Source: Saccharicrinis sp963677245 (lineage in GTDB: Bacteria > Bacteroidota > Bacteroidia > Bacteroidales > Marinilabiliaceae). From it: 64,000 bases of DNA. The stretch spans positions 1,240,001 to 1,304,000 of the forward strand of contig OY781921.1 of the NCBI GenBank assembly GCA_963677245.1, written 5' to 3'. Made by a program: the position numbers and the translations under genes. This document shows positions 38,207-47,757 of the stretch, one piece after another (position 1 is the stretch's first letter; each line of letters opens with the position of its first letter). The notes below the pieces were generated by a model, which was not told the origin of the DNA, ran no database searches, and was given only the letters and a program-made list of their open reading frames with translations.

Positions 38207-40423
38207 ATGTCAACACAACAAAAACAAAACCGTTACCCTAGAGGTATTATCCAAAAACTAAGACGAACGTTCTGGATTATAACCACCTTACTTTTATTAA
38301 GTGGTTGTGGTCTTATCTCCTCCGTTAAAGATATGACAGATAGCGCTACTCAATTACTGGATGACATCAGTGATATAACAAGATTACTAGATTCAAAAGT
38401 TGAAAATGGCGAAGTACAACAAGAAGTGGCCGATATCATTGATGGGCGATTAGAAACCCTTGCTGAAATTCTGGAGTCGAGTATTCAAAACAATGGTGGC
38501 TTTTTGTTTGATCAGGCAAACGGAACCATAGACAATGTTTTTATGAATGTTACTTTACTCCTCGATCAAATTAAAAAAGGTATTCTCGATGATTCTCTTC
38601 CAGCCTTAGTGTCACAGCTATCATCAGAATTACAGCAAAACATTAACCTCATTAGCTCCAACCTCGAAGACCTGGTTGTTCTTACTTTTGGAAATACCTT
38701 TGTATTACTGGATAAAGCTACCAACTCTCTAATTCTAATCATTTCTATGGTACTTTTAGGAATTGGGATTATTATTTTTGTTTTCATCCTGTTCAGAAAA
38801 AACAGAAAAATATCCGGAACTAAAATATTCGGCCTTGTATTTATGTGTCTGTTTGTTGCATTCTTTTTAGGAATAATAGTTTACACGCCTTTTAGAGGTT
38901 ATATTATTGCAGGATTAGACTTTGGTGAAAAATATGAAGGAATAACTCTTGAGCCTAAAATAACAGGAGTATTCCCTGAAACATTTGTCATTGGAAAAAG
39001 CAAAAGGGTTTATCTTTATGGAAAGCACCTCAATTTGTTAGATACCTTTCAAATTAAGCTTAAGCAAGGTAATAGTGTTAAATTTACTTTCCCAGATAAA
39101 AATATTATTGTTAACTCTCAAAATAAAATTGTTTTAGGAAACTTTGAAAAGAATTTGAATTGGGTAGTACCTTCATTTACCAAATTTAAACAACAGGTTA
39201 GTAACATCTCAAGCATTGTAGGTTCTGCTAAATATATGAAATATGTGAATGGCGTTTCTGAAAATATATACCCTAACATAAAAGAAACAGTTAGTCTTCA
39301 ACCTTTAGTTGGTCATGTATTGCCAATTTCGGAAAGTGCTACTATTAGTATGCCTATAAATACACCTGTAACAGATAAAAGTACTGAAGATTTAAGGGTA
39401 AAAAAACAAAAACTGATTCCTAAGAACTTTACTTTTGATAGTAAAATGCGCTTTGAAAAAGTTTCGGTTCGTAATAAAGATCTTGCTTCTCAAACTTTTG
39501 GAGTTAATCAAGGTATGTTAGTGGCTAACTCAATAAAAGATTTCTTCAAAAGAGCTTTTAACCTTCCGGAGGGAGACTTTGGAATTACCGTTATTAATCA
39601 GGGTAACGAAATTGAAAGTGCCCAACTATTTAGCGTAGTGAATCCCCCACCTCCAGCTCCCAAACCAGATATTTTTATTACTTCATTAAACTGGAGCAAT
39701 GGCTTAATACCAGTTGCCAAACAGCAAACAAGTTTAGATGTAGGTATTGGTTTTAAACATCCTGAAGAAGTTAAAAATGAATTTAAAGTAAAGCTGACTT
39801 CAAGCCCTACAACACCACCTATTGAGGTAACTGTAAAAAATGGAGATATTGCATCTGCTTCGGGAAATAATAAGGCCATTGTTAAGACACGCAATTTTTC
39901 AATCAATAATGATGGGGTATTTACATTTAATGTACAGGCAGACAAACAGAACATTATTACCGAGTCGAATGAATCTAATAACCTTTATAACCGACAATTA
40001 AGAGTTAAAAGGTATGTTTATGATGTTAATGTTCAATATTTGTCTTTTCAATCTACTTCGAATAAAGACAGGTGGAGTGATGATGAATATCGGATTAAAA
40101 TTAGAACCAGTGTAACCGCAAACCCGGTATGGTCTTATAATTATAGTAAAAATGGGGAACCCGGACATACTTATGGCATTAATCAATCACGTAAATTTAC
40201 CAACCTAAGTCCTGGCCATGTGATAATTCTTTATACTTCGGGCTATGAAGCAGACGGTGGTTTAACCGGTGATGATGACTATATGGGTGAATTTCAAAAA
40301 ACGGTGACCTTAAATTCAAAACCTACAGGCAATGAAGATTCAAAAGAATTCTCATTCTCGCTAAATGCTAAAGACTACAAAATTATAGGTAAGTATACTA
40401 TCACAAGACGATCTGTATTTTAG
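38207..40423 (+). CDS. Lipoprotein-signal membrane protein with CARDB-like domain, unknown function
   Basis: The 738-residue protein begins with a basic stretch and a lipobox LSGC (Cys34). A coiled helical region of about 130 residues follows. Two membrane helices lie near 174-196 and 206-226. A segment near 245-270 (ITGVFPETFVIGKSKRVYLYGK) resembles an IPT/TIG strand pair. A CARDB-like beta domain lies at about 487-600 and a further beta-rich domain runs to the end. A lipid anchor plus two internal membrane helices is unusual. I do not recognise a named family. It is monocistronic, with 500 bases upstream and a strong terminator downstream. Confidence 0.7.
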   Translation: MSTQQKQNRYPRGIIQKLRRTFWIITTLLLLSGCGLISSVKDMTDSATQLLDDISDITRLLDSKVENGEVQQEVADIIDGRLETLAEILESSIQNNGGFLFDQANGTIDNVFMNVTLLLDQIKKGILDDSLPALVSQLSSELQQNINLISSNLEDLVVLTFGNTFVLLDKATNSLILIISMVLLGIGIIIFVFILFRKNRKISGTKIFGLVFMCLFVAFFLGIIVYTPFRGYIIAGLDFGEKYEGITLEPKITGVFPETFVIGKSKRVYLYGKHLNLLDTFQIKLKQGNSVKFTFPDKNIIVNSQNKIVLGNFEKNLNWVVPSFTKFKQQVSNISSIVGSAKYMKYVNGVSENIYPNIKETVSLQPLVGHVLPISESATISMPINTPVTDKSTEDLRVKKQKLIPKNFTFDSKMRFEKVSVRNKDLASQTFGVNQGMLVANSIKDFFKRAFNLPEGDFGITVINQGNEIESAQLFSVVNPPPPAPKPDIFITSLNWSNGLIPVAKQQTSLDVGIGFKHPEEVKNEFKVKLTSSPTTPPIEVTVKNGDIASASGNNKAIVKTRNFSINNDGVFTFNVQADKQNIITESNESNNLYNRQLRVKRYVYDVNVQYLSFQSTSNKDRWSDDEYRIKIRTSVTANPVWSYNYSKNGEPGHTYGINQSRKFTNLSPGHVIILYTSGYEADGGLTGDDDYMGEFQKTVTLNSKPTGNEDSKEFSFSLNAKDYKIIGKYTITRRSVF

Positions 40424-40432
40424 ACAAAAATT

Positions 40433-40462
40433 AAAGGGCTTTATTTTGAGGCCCTTTTTTTT
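40433..40462 (+). terminator. Intrinsic terminator after the CARDB protein gene
   Basis: Arms AAAGGGC and GCCCTTT are followed by a run of eight T residues, ten bases after the stop codon. Confidence 0.88.
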
Positions 40463-40550
40463 GAGGTATTTATCTGTGCGAACTGCATTAAAAATCAGTA
40501 ACTAGCTATATATATAAAACTTTAACTTTTTAATGCAAGTCAGTTTTTTT

Positions 40551-40558
40551 TATTTTTG
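40551..40558 (+). promoter_or_regulatory. Candidate -7 promoter box for the small protein gene
   Basis: TATTTTTG matches TAnnTTTG, 22 bases before the ATG at 40580. Confidence 0.45.
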
Positions 40559-40579
40559 TATTACACAAAAACACCACTG

Positions 40580-40801
40580 ATGGGCACTTATATATTAAAA
40601 ATAAACGAGCAGTCAAAAAAAGCAAAAGCTCTTCTTCAGTATATTAAAGAACTAGCAAGTAAAGAGGATGATATCCAATTAAGAGAGGCAGCTATAAGCC
40701 CTACCTACCACAAACCTAATAACGAAGAAACTCAACTCGTATTAGAAAGTAAAAAGAAATATCAGATTAAAAACCTTGATGATTTTTTTGATTCTATTTG
40801 A
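40580..40801 (+). CDS. Small antitoxin-like hypothetical protein
   Basis: I chose the ATG at 40580, which yields 73 residues starting MGTYILKINEQSKKAK; an upstream ATG at 40556 lies over the candidate promoter. The layout is a short beta strand, a helix and a charged middle, with a C-terminal LDDFFDSI tail. It is reminiscent of small Bacteroidota antitoxin-type proteins of the DUF2683 kind. No toxin-like gene follows in the next 300 bases. I cannot assign a function with confidence. Confidence 0.55.
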   Translation: MGTYILKINEQSKKAKALLQYIKELASKEDDIQLREAAISPTYHKPNNEETQLVLESKKKYQIKNLDDFFDSI

Positions 40802-41120
40802 ATGAGCTAAGTTCAATAATCTAGTGCGACATTTAAGCGTTCATTTAAAAAATATTCACTCTAGCACACCATCTTCCTCTTCAAACCTTTTTTTTGATAT
40901 AAATAGTAGACCACTATACCCTTCTTTTCATTTTTAGATGAGTTCTGTTTTGCAAGCTTGGTGTTTTAATTATTTTTTGAGCTAATCTGGTAAGCTAAAA
41001 AGCACTTAAAAGTAGTTTGACGGTTATTTTAGTCAGCCAGTTGGATGATAAAAACAAAAAGAAGTGACTTATGGCATGTAAGTCACTTCTTTAAAAGTAT
41101 TTTATGTAGAAAGTGGTTGG
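40802..41120. other. Intergenic region after the small protein
   Basis: This 319-base stretch has no gene in any frame that I would support. It ends with a strong hairpin at 41058-41092. A RelE- or HicA-like partner was looked for and not found. Confidence 0.55.
41058..41092. terminator. Strong bidirectional terminator
   Basis: Perfect 14-base arms (AAAGAAGTGACTTA with its complement) enclose a seven-base loop. It lies between the small protein gene and the convergent DUF5686 gene and can serve both. Confidence 0.88.
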
Positions 41121-43817
41121 CTAATCATCAAAATTAAAGCTTAAGCGGAAGCCCCAGCGCTCAAATTCCATGTCCTCGAAGCCTGCGAATACGCCAATGT
41201 TTGCTAACAGCCATATTTTTGTGATTCCGTAACCTATCTCGTTATAATTTCTAAAATCGGGCGTAGTTAAATGACTTAAATACACATTTTCGTCCCAAAA
41301 CTTATCTTGTAAAAAGGGTAAGTTTTTAATGATTAAGTAAGGCGTAGCATAATGCACATGGCCTTCTATATACCATTTGTTGGTGCTGTACTTATAATCC
41401 TGTAACAGATTAAAAGTGTTGGACCAATCCTTAAACGAAATAGGCACCTCAGTAGTATTAAAATGCATAAATTCTGAAAAATGTATGTTTTGAGCACCCA
41501 TAAACTTACCTGCACGTAACTGGTAACTTAATCCGTACATGTAGTTCCACTCTAATTCTTGTTTAACACTAAACTCCAGTAAATTATATTTAGACGTAGA
41601 CTCTAAAACATTGGCTAAGCCTTTTTTGTATCGCAAATTAAAAGTTGGGTAATCCGAGTACATATAATGCTTGTTATCTCCCCTTATTTGGTAAAAGTAT
41701 TGAGGCGTATAGCTTAAATTCGCATCTATTACAAAGCTTTTTCTATCGTTAAAAATGGCCGGATCAGTATGGTTTTTCAATACATTATTTTGCCGGTATG
41801 CTTTGTTGTAATACCCAAAGGCCGCGTCAGTAGAGTTTTCGAGTCGTTCTGCTCGTTGAAATTGAACATCGTACTTAAAAAACAAACCGGTAGCTAAATC
41901 GGTACCTCCTCCTGCTTGCCAATAATGACTTTTGTAAAGCTTCATATAGTTATCTTTCAACAACAAAGTGGAAGCTGTATTTACAAAAGGTGCTATTCCG
42001 TTTACGCTGTTAAAATCGGTGGTCCATTGCCCGCCCCCGGCATAAAAGTAGGTGTGCGTAATATAGCTAGTGGTCACTTTCCCGGTTGTTTTCCACATAA
42101 AATCGTTACGACCAAAAGCATAGCGAAGCTCCGGGTAGAAATCCAAACGAGCATTCTCCAATAACTTCTTAATATTTGCTTTTTGATTAATATGAAAAGC
42201 ATCCACGGTATTAAAACCCAGCGAATTTCCATTTAGAATACCAAAATACTTTATCCTGAAAGAGGAATCCTGAGAATAATATTTGTACCCACCCAGCACA
42301 TTACCTATATGTTTTCCTACGCGTGATGACTTTTTATCGCTTTCGCTGTAATCAATTGAATCCTTAGTTAATCCGGCCATAGCCAGGGTTAAAGAATCCT
42401 TTATACCAAAGCTTTCAATTTCCTTTTTACTTAAAGGAATAGGTCGAAATTTATTCCAGTCGATTGTATCTCTCTGAACCGTATCTTTCACCACTTTGTA
42501 CAAGCTATCCGGACTAGCCAACTGCAGACTTTTTTGCACCTGATCCATGCCTTGATTTTCTTTTTCCATCAAGCGAGTGAGCTTCATCATTTCGCGATTA
42601 TTCAAATCTTCCTTAGCCAAAAGCTGCTGTATTTTCTTCTGATCTTTGGTCACAACCTCTGGTTGGGTTTCCCCTTCAAGCTCTTGTTTTGTTTCCTTAT
42701 CGGCGTAAGCTTTAATTAAAGATGCCGGCACCGGAAGTTCCGTATCCAGCTCCACCACTTTATACTTTACCGATCCGCCGTAATTGGCAGTAGCTTTAAA
42801 ACCCATCATCTTGGCATCTATCTCAAAGTTATGCGTAACTGGCAACCAGGCCTTACCTTTTACCGGCTCCTGTACCTGCTTAATTCTTACCTTTCCAAAA
42901 AACTGCTCATTAACCAAATCCACCGAATGTAGATTCCAGTAATTATCTACAATAAAAATATATCCGGTAAATAGTTTTTGATTTTTCTTTTTGGGATCAA
43001 CCTTAATTTTATTCACATAAAATTCTCCCATCTGGAAAAACCCCTCGTATCTGAACCTATAAAATGAAAAGGCTTTGCGCGATAATGGAGAAATGGCCAA
43101 CTCACTATCCGAATCGTAAAAACTATAGTTGATAAAACCCATCACCTCGTTTTCACTGTCGTTAGGGATAGTAGAACGTTTAGAAATTTGCTTATGCACA
43201 TAGCGATTGGGCGCATTAAAAGTAATTTCGTTAATCGATTCGGTAACATAACTTTTTCCCTGCTCAATGCCTTCTTCTTTCAGCTGCTTTCGAAACAAAC
43301 GAGGCACTTTATTCATATCAAAGCCCCCTTTTAAATACACATCAGCCTGATAATGCTTAATCTGACGTAAAAAATAAGGTGCCAGACTAATCGCTTTTCG
43401 CATGATACCATAGGCAGGATCTTCGTTTCCGGAATAAACCCTAACTTCTTTAATCTGGTAATCCTGTGGTCTCAACACTACATTTTTTAGCAGATCTTTA
43501 CCATTCAAATCAATTTCCAACTCAACTTTGGCATATCCCAACGCCTGAAATGATATATGATGCATGCCCGGTGGTAACTCCAGGCTATATTCTCCTTCCA
43601 GATTAGTTGTTGTTCCGGTGGTTAACTCCTTCATGTAGATAGATGCAAAAGGAATTGATTCTCCATCAGCCGAACTTACCACTCCTGATAAAACCTGACT
43701 GTATCCACTTTGTGCAGAAAAGAATAAAACAATAAATAAAAAGAAGGTTCTTGCAATTACTTTTTTACTTAAGCTAACCTTACAAGTATTTCTTTGCAAA
43801 CATTTATTAATAGACAT
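41121..43817 (-). CDS. Outer-membrane protein, carboxypeptidase-like regulatory domain plus DUF5686
   Basis: The 898-residue protein has a signal peptide (residues about 20-40, ending SGYSQ). A carboxypeptidase D-like regulatory beta sandwich follows (about 41-115, with LSGVVSSADGESIPFASI). A long DUF5686 region rich in aromatic beta strands runs to a C-terminal phenylalanine-rich RLSFNFDD, the pattern of an outer-membrane barrel end. The family is widespread in Bacteroidota and its function is not established. It is transcribed alone, divergent from the aminotransferase gene. Confidence 0.85.
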   Translation of the reverse strand: MSINKCLQRNTCKVSLSKKVIARTFFLFIVLFFSAQSGYSQVLSGVVSSADGESIPFASIYMKELTTGTTTNLEGEYSLELPPGMHHISFQALGYAKVELEIDLNGKDLLKNVVLRPQDYQIKEVRVYSGNEDPAYGIMRKAISLAPYFLRQIKHYQADVYLKGGFDMNKVPRLFRKQLKEEGIEQGKSYVTESINEITFNAPNRYVHKQISKRSTIPNDSENEVMGFINYSFYDSDSELAISPLSRKAFSFYRFRYEGFFQMGEFYVNKIKVDPKKKNQKLFTGYIFIVDNYWNLHSVDLVNEQFFGKVRIKQVQEPVKGKAWLPVTHNFEIDAKMMGFKATANYGGSVKYKVVELDTELPVPASLIKAYADKETKQELEGETQPEVVTKDQKKIQQLLAKEDLNNREMMKLTRLMEKENQGMDQVQKSLQLASPDSLYKVVKDTVQRDTIDWNKFRPIPLSKKEIESFGIKDSLTLAMAGLTKDSIDYSESDKKSSRVGKHIGNVLGGYKYYSQDSSFRIKYFGILNGNSLGFNTVDAFHINQKANIKKLLENARLDFYPELRYAFGRNDFMWKTTGKVTTSYITHTYFYAGGGQWTTDFNSVNGIAPFVNTASTLLLKDNYMKLYKSHYWQAGGGTDLATGLFFKYDVQFQRAERLENSTDAAFGYYNKAYRQNNVLKNHTDPAIFNDRKSFVIDANLSYTPQYFYQIRGDNKHYMYSDYPTFNLRYKKGLANVLESTSKYNLLEFSVKQELEWNYMYGLSYQLRAGKFMGAQNIHFSEFMHFNTTEVPISFKDWSNTFNLLQDYKYSTNKWYIEGHVHYATPYLIIKNLPFLQDKFWDENVYLSHLTTPDFRNYNEIGYGITKIWLLANIGVFAGFEDMEFERWGFRLSFNFDD

Positions 43818-44026
43818 TACTAATATTATTTAGTTCCAGGTTATACTTATAACAACACATATAAGTATATAATAGTTATAGATTCAATCATTTAAAATGA
43901 ATAGTACGAATATAATTGAGTGTAATTAATCCCCCTTGCATCCTCGTTTCATTTAACACAATATTAAGGTAAGCATTTGAGAAATAAAAATATTACCAAA
44001 AAATCTGATAAATGACAGGTTTTAGG

Positions 44027-44034
44027 TATTTTTG
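44027..44034 (+). promoter_or_regulatory. Candidate -7 promoter box for the aminotransferase gene
   Basis: TATTTTTG matches TAnnTTTG and lies 25 bases before the ATG at 44060. Confidence 0.45.
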
Positions 44035-44059
44035 CGAGCTATAAAAAATTATTAATCAT

Positions 44060-45259
44060 ATGCCATCTATTTCAAAGCGGGGTAATGATATGCCCCCATC
44101 ACCTATTCGAAAACTAGTTCCACTTGCTGATGCTGCAAAAGCTAAGGGTACTACTGTGTATCATTTAAATATTGGACAACCTGATATACACACCCCACAA
44201 GAAGCGATTGATGCGGTACGTAATATCGATCGTAAGATACTGGAATATAGTCACTCGGCGGGATTACCTGAATTCAGGCAAAAGCTAACGCAATATTATA
44301 AACGATTTGATATTGCGGTAGACAAAGAAGAAATAATGGTAACAACCGGAGGTTCGGAAGCATTTATTTTTGCCTTCTTTTGCTGTTTTAATCCGGGTGA
44401 CGAAATTATTATTCCAGAACCTTTTTATGCTAACTACAGCAGTTTTGGTTCTGCTACCGGAATTAACATCAAACCAATATCTTCAAGGTTTGAAGATGGA
44501 TTTGGCTTGCCGCCGATGGAAGAGTTTGAGAAATTAATTACATCCAAAACAAAAGGTATTTTCATCTGTAATCCGAATAATCCAACCGGCTATTTGTATT
44601 CACAGGCTGAATTGGATCGATTAAGAGAAATCGTTTTACAAAACGACTTATTCTTACTTTCTGATGAAGTATATCGTGAATTCTGTTATGATGAATACAA
44701 TCATATTTCGGCACTAAACCTGAAAGGATTAGAAGAAAATGTGGTTTTAATCGACTCGGTTAGTAAACGATACAGCGAGTGTGGTATTCGTATTGGAGCT
44801 TTAGTGAGCCGTAACAAACAAGTCATTGAATCGGCCATGAAGTTTGCCCAGGCACGATTAAGTCCACCACTTTTAGGACAGATTGCAGCTTGTGCATCGT
44901 TGGATGCAGCTCCTGAGTACACTGAAACGGTATATAAAGAATATCTGGAAAGAAGAAATGTACTGGTAGAAGGATTAAATAAGATTCCAGGAGTAAAATC
45001 TTTGGTTCCTAAAGGTGCCTTTTATACCATGGCTAAATTACCGGTTGAGGACTCCGATGACTTCTGCCAATGGATTTTAAGAGAATTTGAATACGAAGGA
45101 CAAACGGTAATGATGGCACCGGGATCTGGCTTTTATTTTAGCCGCTATTTGGGTAAAGATGAAGTTCGTATCGCATACGTATTAAACTCCGATGACCTGA
45201 AAAAAGCTTTAGTTGTCATCGAAAAAGCCCTCGAAGTATATCCGGGAAGAAAGAAGTAA
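44060..45259 (+). CDS. PLP-dependent class I/II aminotransferase
   Basis: The 399-residue fold-type I aminotransferase has NIGQPDI near residue 38 and CNPNNPTGYLYS near 171. The PLP lysine is Lys236 in SVSKRYSECGIRIG, and the C-terminal arginine is in GKDEVRIAYV. The serine before the PLP lysine and the length fit the aspartate/aromatic aminotransferase-like group. The exact amino donor cannot be read from sequence. It has a candidate promoter and a clear terminator of its own. Confidence 0.9.
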   Translation: MPSISKRGNDMPPSPIRKLVPLADAAKAKGTTVYHLNIGQPDIHTPQEAIDAVRNIDRKILEYSHSAGLPEFRQKLTQYYKRFDIAVDKEEIMVTTGGSEAFIFAFFCCFNPGDEIIIPEPFYANYSSFGSATGINIKPISSRFEDGFGLPPMEEFEKLITSKTKGIFICNPNNPTGYLYSQAELDRLREIVLQNDLFLLSDEVYREFCYDEYNHISALNLKGLEENVVLIDSVSKRYSECGIRIGALVSRNKQVIESAMKFAQARLSPPLLGQIAACASLDAAPEYTETVYKEYLERRNVLVEGLNKIPGVKSLVPKGAFYTMAKLPVEDSDDFCQWILREFEYEGQTVMMAPGSGFYFSRYLGKDEVRIAYVLNSDDLKKALVVIEKALEVYPGRKK

Positions 45260-45288
45260 TTCTCAAGTAGCAAATAAAATAATTTACA

Positions 45289-45331
45289 AAAACTGGCTCA
45301 CGATTCTTAAATTCAATGAGTCAGTTTTTTT
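45289..45331 (+). terminator. Intrinsic terminator after the aminotransferase gene
   Basis: AAAACTGGCTCA pairs with TGAGTCAGTTTT, with one G-U, across a 16-base loop, and ends in T residues. Confidence 0.75.
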
Positions 45332-45437
45332 ATGCCCATTCCTGTCGCTCTGCTATAGCGAGCACATATTTTATTCATGCCACTTAGAATAATAATATGA
45401 TTATATTTACGGCAAACTAAAAAAGGGTACACCTGCT

Positions 45438-46682
45438 TTGAATTTAAATTTATACATAGCCAATAAAATACTTAAGGGAGAAATTACAGGCCAAAAACTA
45501 TCCGGTCCTATTATTACTGTAGCAACCATTGGGATTGTATTGGGTATTTCGGTTATGATTCTGAGCATGGCTATCGGTACCGGATTTAAAAGAGAAATCA
45601 GGAATAAAATTATTGGTTTTGGTGCACATGTTCAGGTTATTAATTACGATTATAACTCCTCATACGAAACAAACCCCATAAAGCGAGACTCGATCTTTGT
45701 TGAACAAATTAAGAATCTGGAAGACGTCAAAATGGTTCAGGAATTTGCAACCAAACCGGGTCTTCTAAAAACCAGCGACCATATTCAGGGAGTTATTATT
45801 AAAGGAATTGGTAAAGATTTTAACTGGGATTATTTTTACAAGATCATTGTTGACGGTACTAAACCAGATGTAACGCAAAATAAAACCTCCAATGACATTA
45901 TCATTTCCAGTTCATTATCAAAACTGCTAAAACTTAATATAGGAGACAAAGTACCTATGTACTTTTTCCAGGATCGTGTGAGGGCGCGCAACTTTAAAAT
46001 ATCAGCCATTTATGATTCTAACTTACCTGAATTTGATAAGCTCTTTATCTTCGGTGACATCAGGCATATTATAAAACTAAACAACTGGGAAGATGATCAA
46101 ATTTCGGGCTACGAAATAACCCTGAACGATTTTGACGATACCCCGGAGTTGGCTAAACAAATTGATTTTATTGCCGCATCACGCATTTCACCAGATGGAG
46201 GTTTGTTACGAACCACAACCATCATTCAGCAACAACCTCAAATATTTGGCTGGCTTAATTTATTAGACACAAATGTGGCTATCATTCTGGTACTAATTGT
46301 TCTGGTTGCCGGCTTCAACATGATTTCCGGTTTGTTAATTATTATTCTGGAAAGAACAGCCATGATTGGCATATTAAAAGCACTCGGAAAACAAAATCAC
46401 AACATTCGAAAGGTGTTTATTTATTTGGCCACTTTTATCATTACCAAAGGAGTTATTATCGGAAATATTATTGGTATCGCTTTATGTCTGATTCAATCAC
46501 ACTTTGGAATTATTCAGCTCGATCCTAAAGACTATTATTTAAACACTGTTCCTATTCATTTAAATTTCTTACATCTACTGTATTTAAATATCGGAACCAT
46601 TTTCGCTTCTTATTTAATGATGATTGCACCATCGTATTTAGCTACCAAAATTACCCCAGTGGAAGCCATACGATTTGATTAA
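45438..46682 (+). CDS. FtsX-like/LolC-LolE-type ABC permease (lipoprotein release)
   Basis: The 414-residue protein has one N-terminal membrane helix (about 24-47), a large periplasmic domain, and three C-terminal membrane helices (about 275-300, 325-350, 375-400) in a FtsX domain. This is the MacB/LolCE permease topology. The chosen start is TTG at 45438, because the family begins with a short basic segment like NLNLYIANKILKG and no ATG lies before the first membrane helix. No ATPase gene is adjacent, so its LolD partner must be elsewhere. Confidence 0.85.
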   Translation: MNLNLYIANKILKGEITGQKLSGPIITVATIGIVLGISVMILSMAIGTGFKREIRNKIIGFGAHVQVINYDYNSSYETNPIKRDSIFVEQIKNLEDVKMVQEFATKPGLLKTSDHIQGVIIKGIGKDFNWDYFYKIIVDGTKPDVTQNKTSNDIIISSSLSKLLKLNIGDKVPMYFFQDRVRARNFKISAIYDSNLPEFDKLFIFGDIRHIIKLNNWEDDQISGYEITLNDFDDTPELAKQIDFIAASRISPDGGLLRTTTIIQQQPQIFGWLNLLDTNVAIILVLIVLVAGFNMISGLLIIILERTAMIGILKALGKQNHNIRKVFIYLATFIITKGVIIGNIIGIALCLIQSHFGIIQLDPKDYYLNTVPIHLNFLHLLYLNIGTIFASYLMMIAPSYLATKITPVEAIRFD

Positions 46683-47082
46683 ATAACATCATTTTCTTAC
46701 AAGTTACTTATCTGTACTTCTACGAACACCATGTGAACGAATACGTACATTTCTGTATTTTCTGGATAACTACTTATTTTTAAAACAGAAAATAAAACTA
46801 CACTAACATTATTCTACTAATCAACACTTTAAAAATTAATGTGAAATTTTTACGCGTCCTGAAAATTTTGTGGCACAATTTTTAATATACCATATATGTA
46901 TTTATACAAAAGGTTTAAATTAAAGACAAGACAATGAGAAAAAATGCTGGAAACGTCCAGCATTTTTTTTGTTCTGATTTTCCCTTAGAATTTCAACTAT
47001 CTTTCTTATAAAAGTCTTAACCCATCCTTAATATTCCTTTTTAATTTACTATCTTAATTGCACATTGTATTAACAACAGTAT
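46683..47082. other. Intergenic region with an orphan terminator
   Basis: This 400-base gap between two plus-strand genes is AT-rich. Its main feature is the hairpin at 46942-46970, 260 bases after the permease stop. A 25-codon open frame starting at 46934 overlaps it but has no support as a gene. Confidence 0.55.
46942..46970 (+). terminator. Strong intrinsic terminator with no clear gene before it
   Basis: Arms AAATGCTGGA and TCCAGCATTT enclose an AACG loop and lead into eight T residues. It may end the long 3' region of the permease transcript or a small RNA starting nearer. Confidence 0.88.
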
Positions 47083-47757
47083 ATGATCAATAATCTAATT
47101 ATACAATTGCAAAAAAAACTAAGGGGTCAATTACCAGGCATTGATGCACATCAAATCATGTCGCCTAATAAACGCTTTACCGGTAAGTTATTTCCTGATA
47201 AGAATACGGCCAGAGAAAGTAGTGTCTTAGTATTATTGTATACTAAAAACAATCAATTGTATATTCCATTTATTGAACGTCCTCTTTATAATGGTGCGCA
47301 CAGCGGTCAAATAAGTCTTCCTGGAGGCAAAGTAGAGCCACGCGACAAATCTATTTTAGAAACAGCCTTAAGAGAAACTTATGAAGAAATTGGAGTGAGC
47401 TCCGATCGTATGGAAATTCTTGGTCAGTTAACCACCACCTATATACCCAATAGCAACTTTAATGTAAATCCTTTTGTAGCTTACCTACCTTTCTGTCCTG
47501 ATTTTTTTCCAGACAATTATGAGGTAGCCCAAATTATTGAAGCTCCTCTAAACCAATTGCTTTCTCCCAATAACGTTGATACTTTTATAAAAGAAATTAA
47601 CGGACATACAATCAAGGCTCCTTATTTTAATATTCAAGGACACCAAATATGGGGAGCTACTGCCATGATTATTAGTGAACTTAAGGAAATTATTAATGAA
47701 CTTAATATTATTCCATCAGATTCTTATAATGCTCATAACGATCAAGTATCTCTATAA
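47083..47757 (+). CDS. Nudix hydrolase, CoA pyrophosphatase-type
   Basis: The 224-residue protein has a Nudix box beginning LPGGKVEPRDKS and continuing ALRETYEEIG near residues 85-110, with the REtxEE catalytic glutamates. The string PLYNGAHSGQISLPGG before the box matches the NuBD signature of coenzyme A pyrophosphatases (NudL/YeaB). It should split CoA or acyl-CoA to phosphopantetheine and 3',5'-ADP. Its last 50 bases overlap the 3' end of the convergent transglycosylase gene. Confidence 0.85.
   Translation: MINNLIIQLQKKLRGQLPGIDAHQIMSPNKRFTGKLFPDKNTARESSVLVLLYTKNNQLYIPFIERPLYNGAHSGQISLPGGKVEPRDKSILETALRETYEEIGVSSDRMEILGQLTTTYIPNSNFNVNPFVAYLPFCPDFFPDNYEVAQIIEAPLNQLLSPNNVDTFIKEINGHTIKAPYFNIQGHQIWGATAMIISELKEIINELNIIPSDSYNAHNDQVSL

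Noticed and set aside
39598..39954. 118-codon open frame antisense to the CARDB region
   Set aside because: The plus-strand frame has domain support and this one has none.
40802..41057. Possible toxin gene next to the antitoxin-like protein
   Set aside because: No frame of adequate length or with RelE, HicA or MazF features was found on either strand.
46934..47011. 25-codon open frame overlapping a terminator
   Set aside because: It lies across a strong terminator stem and has no sign of being translated.
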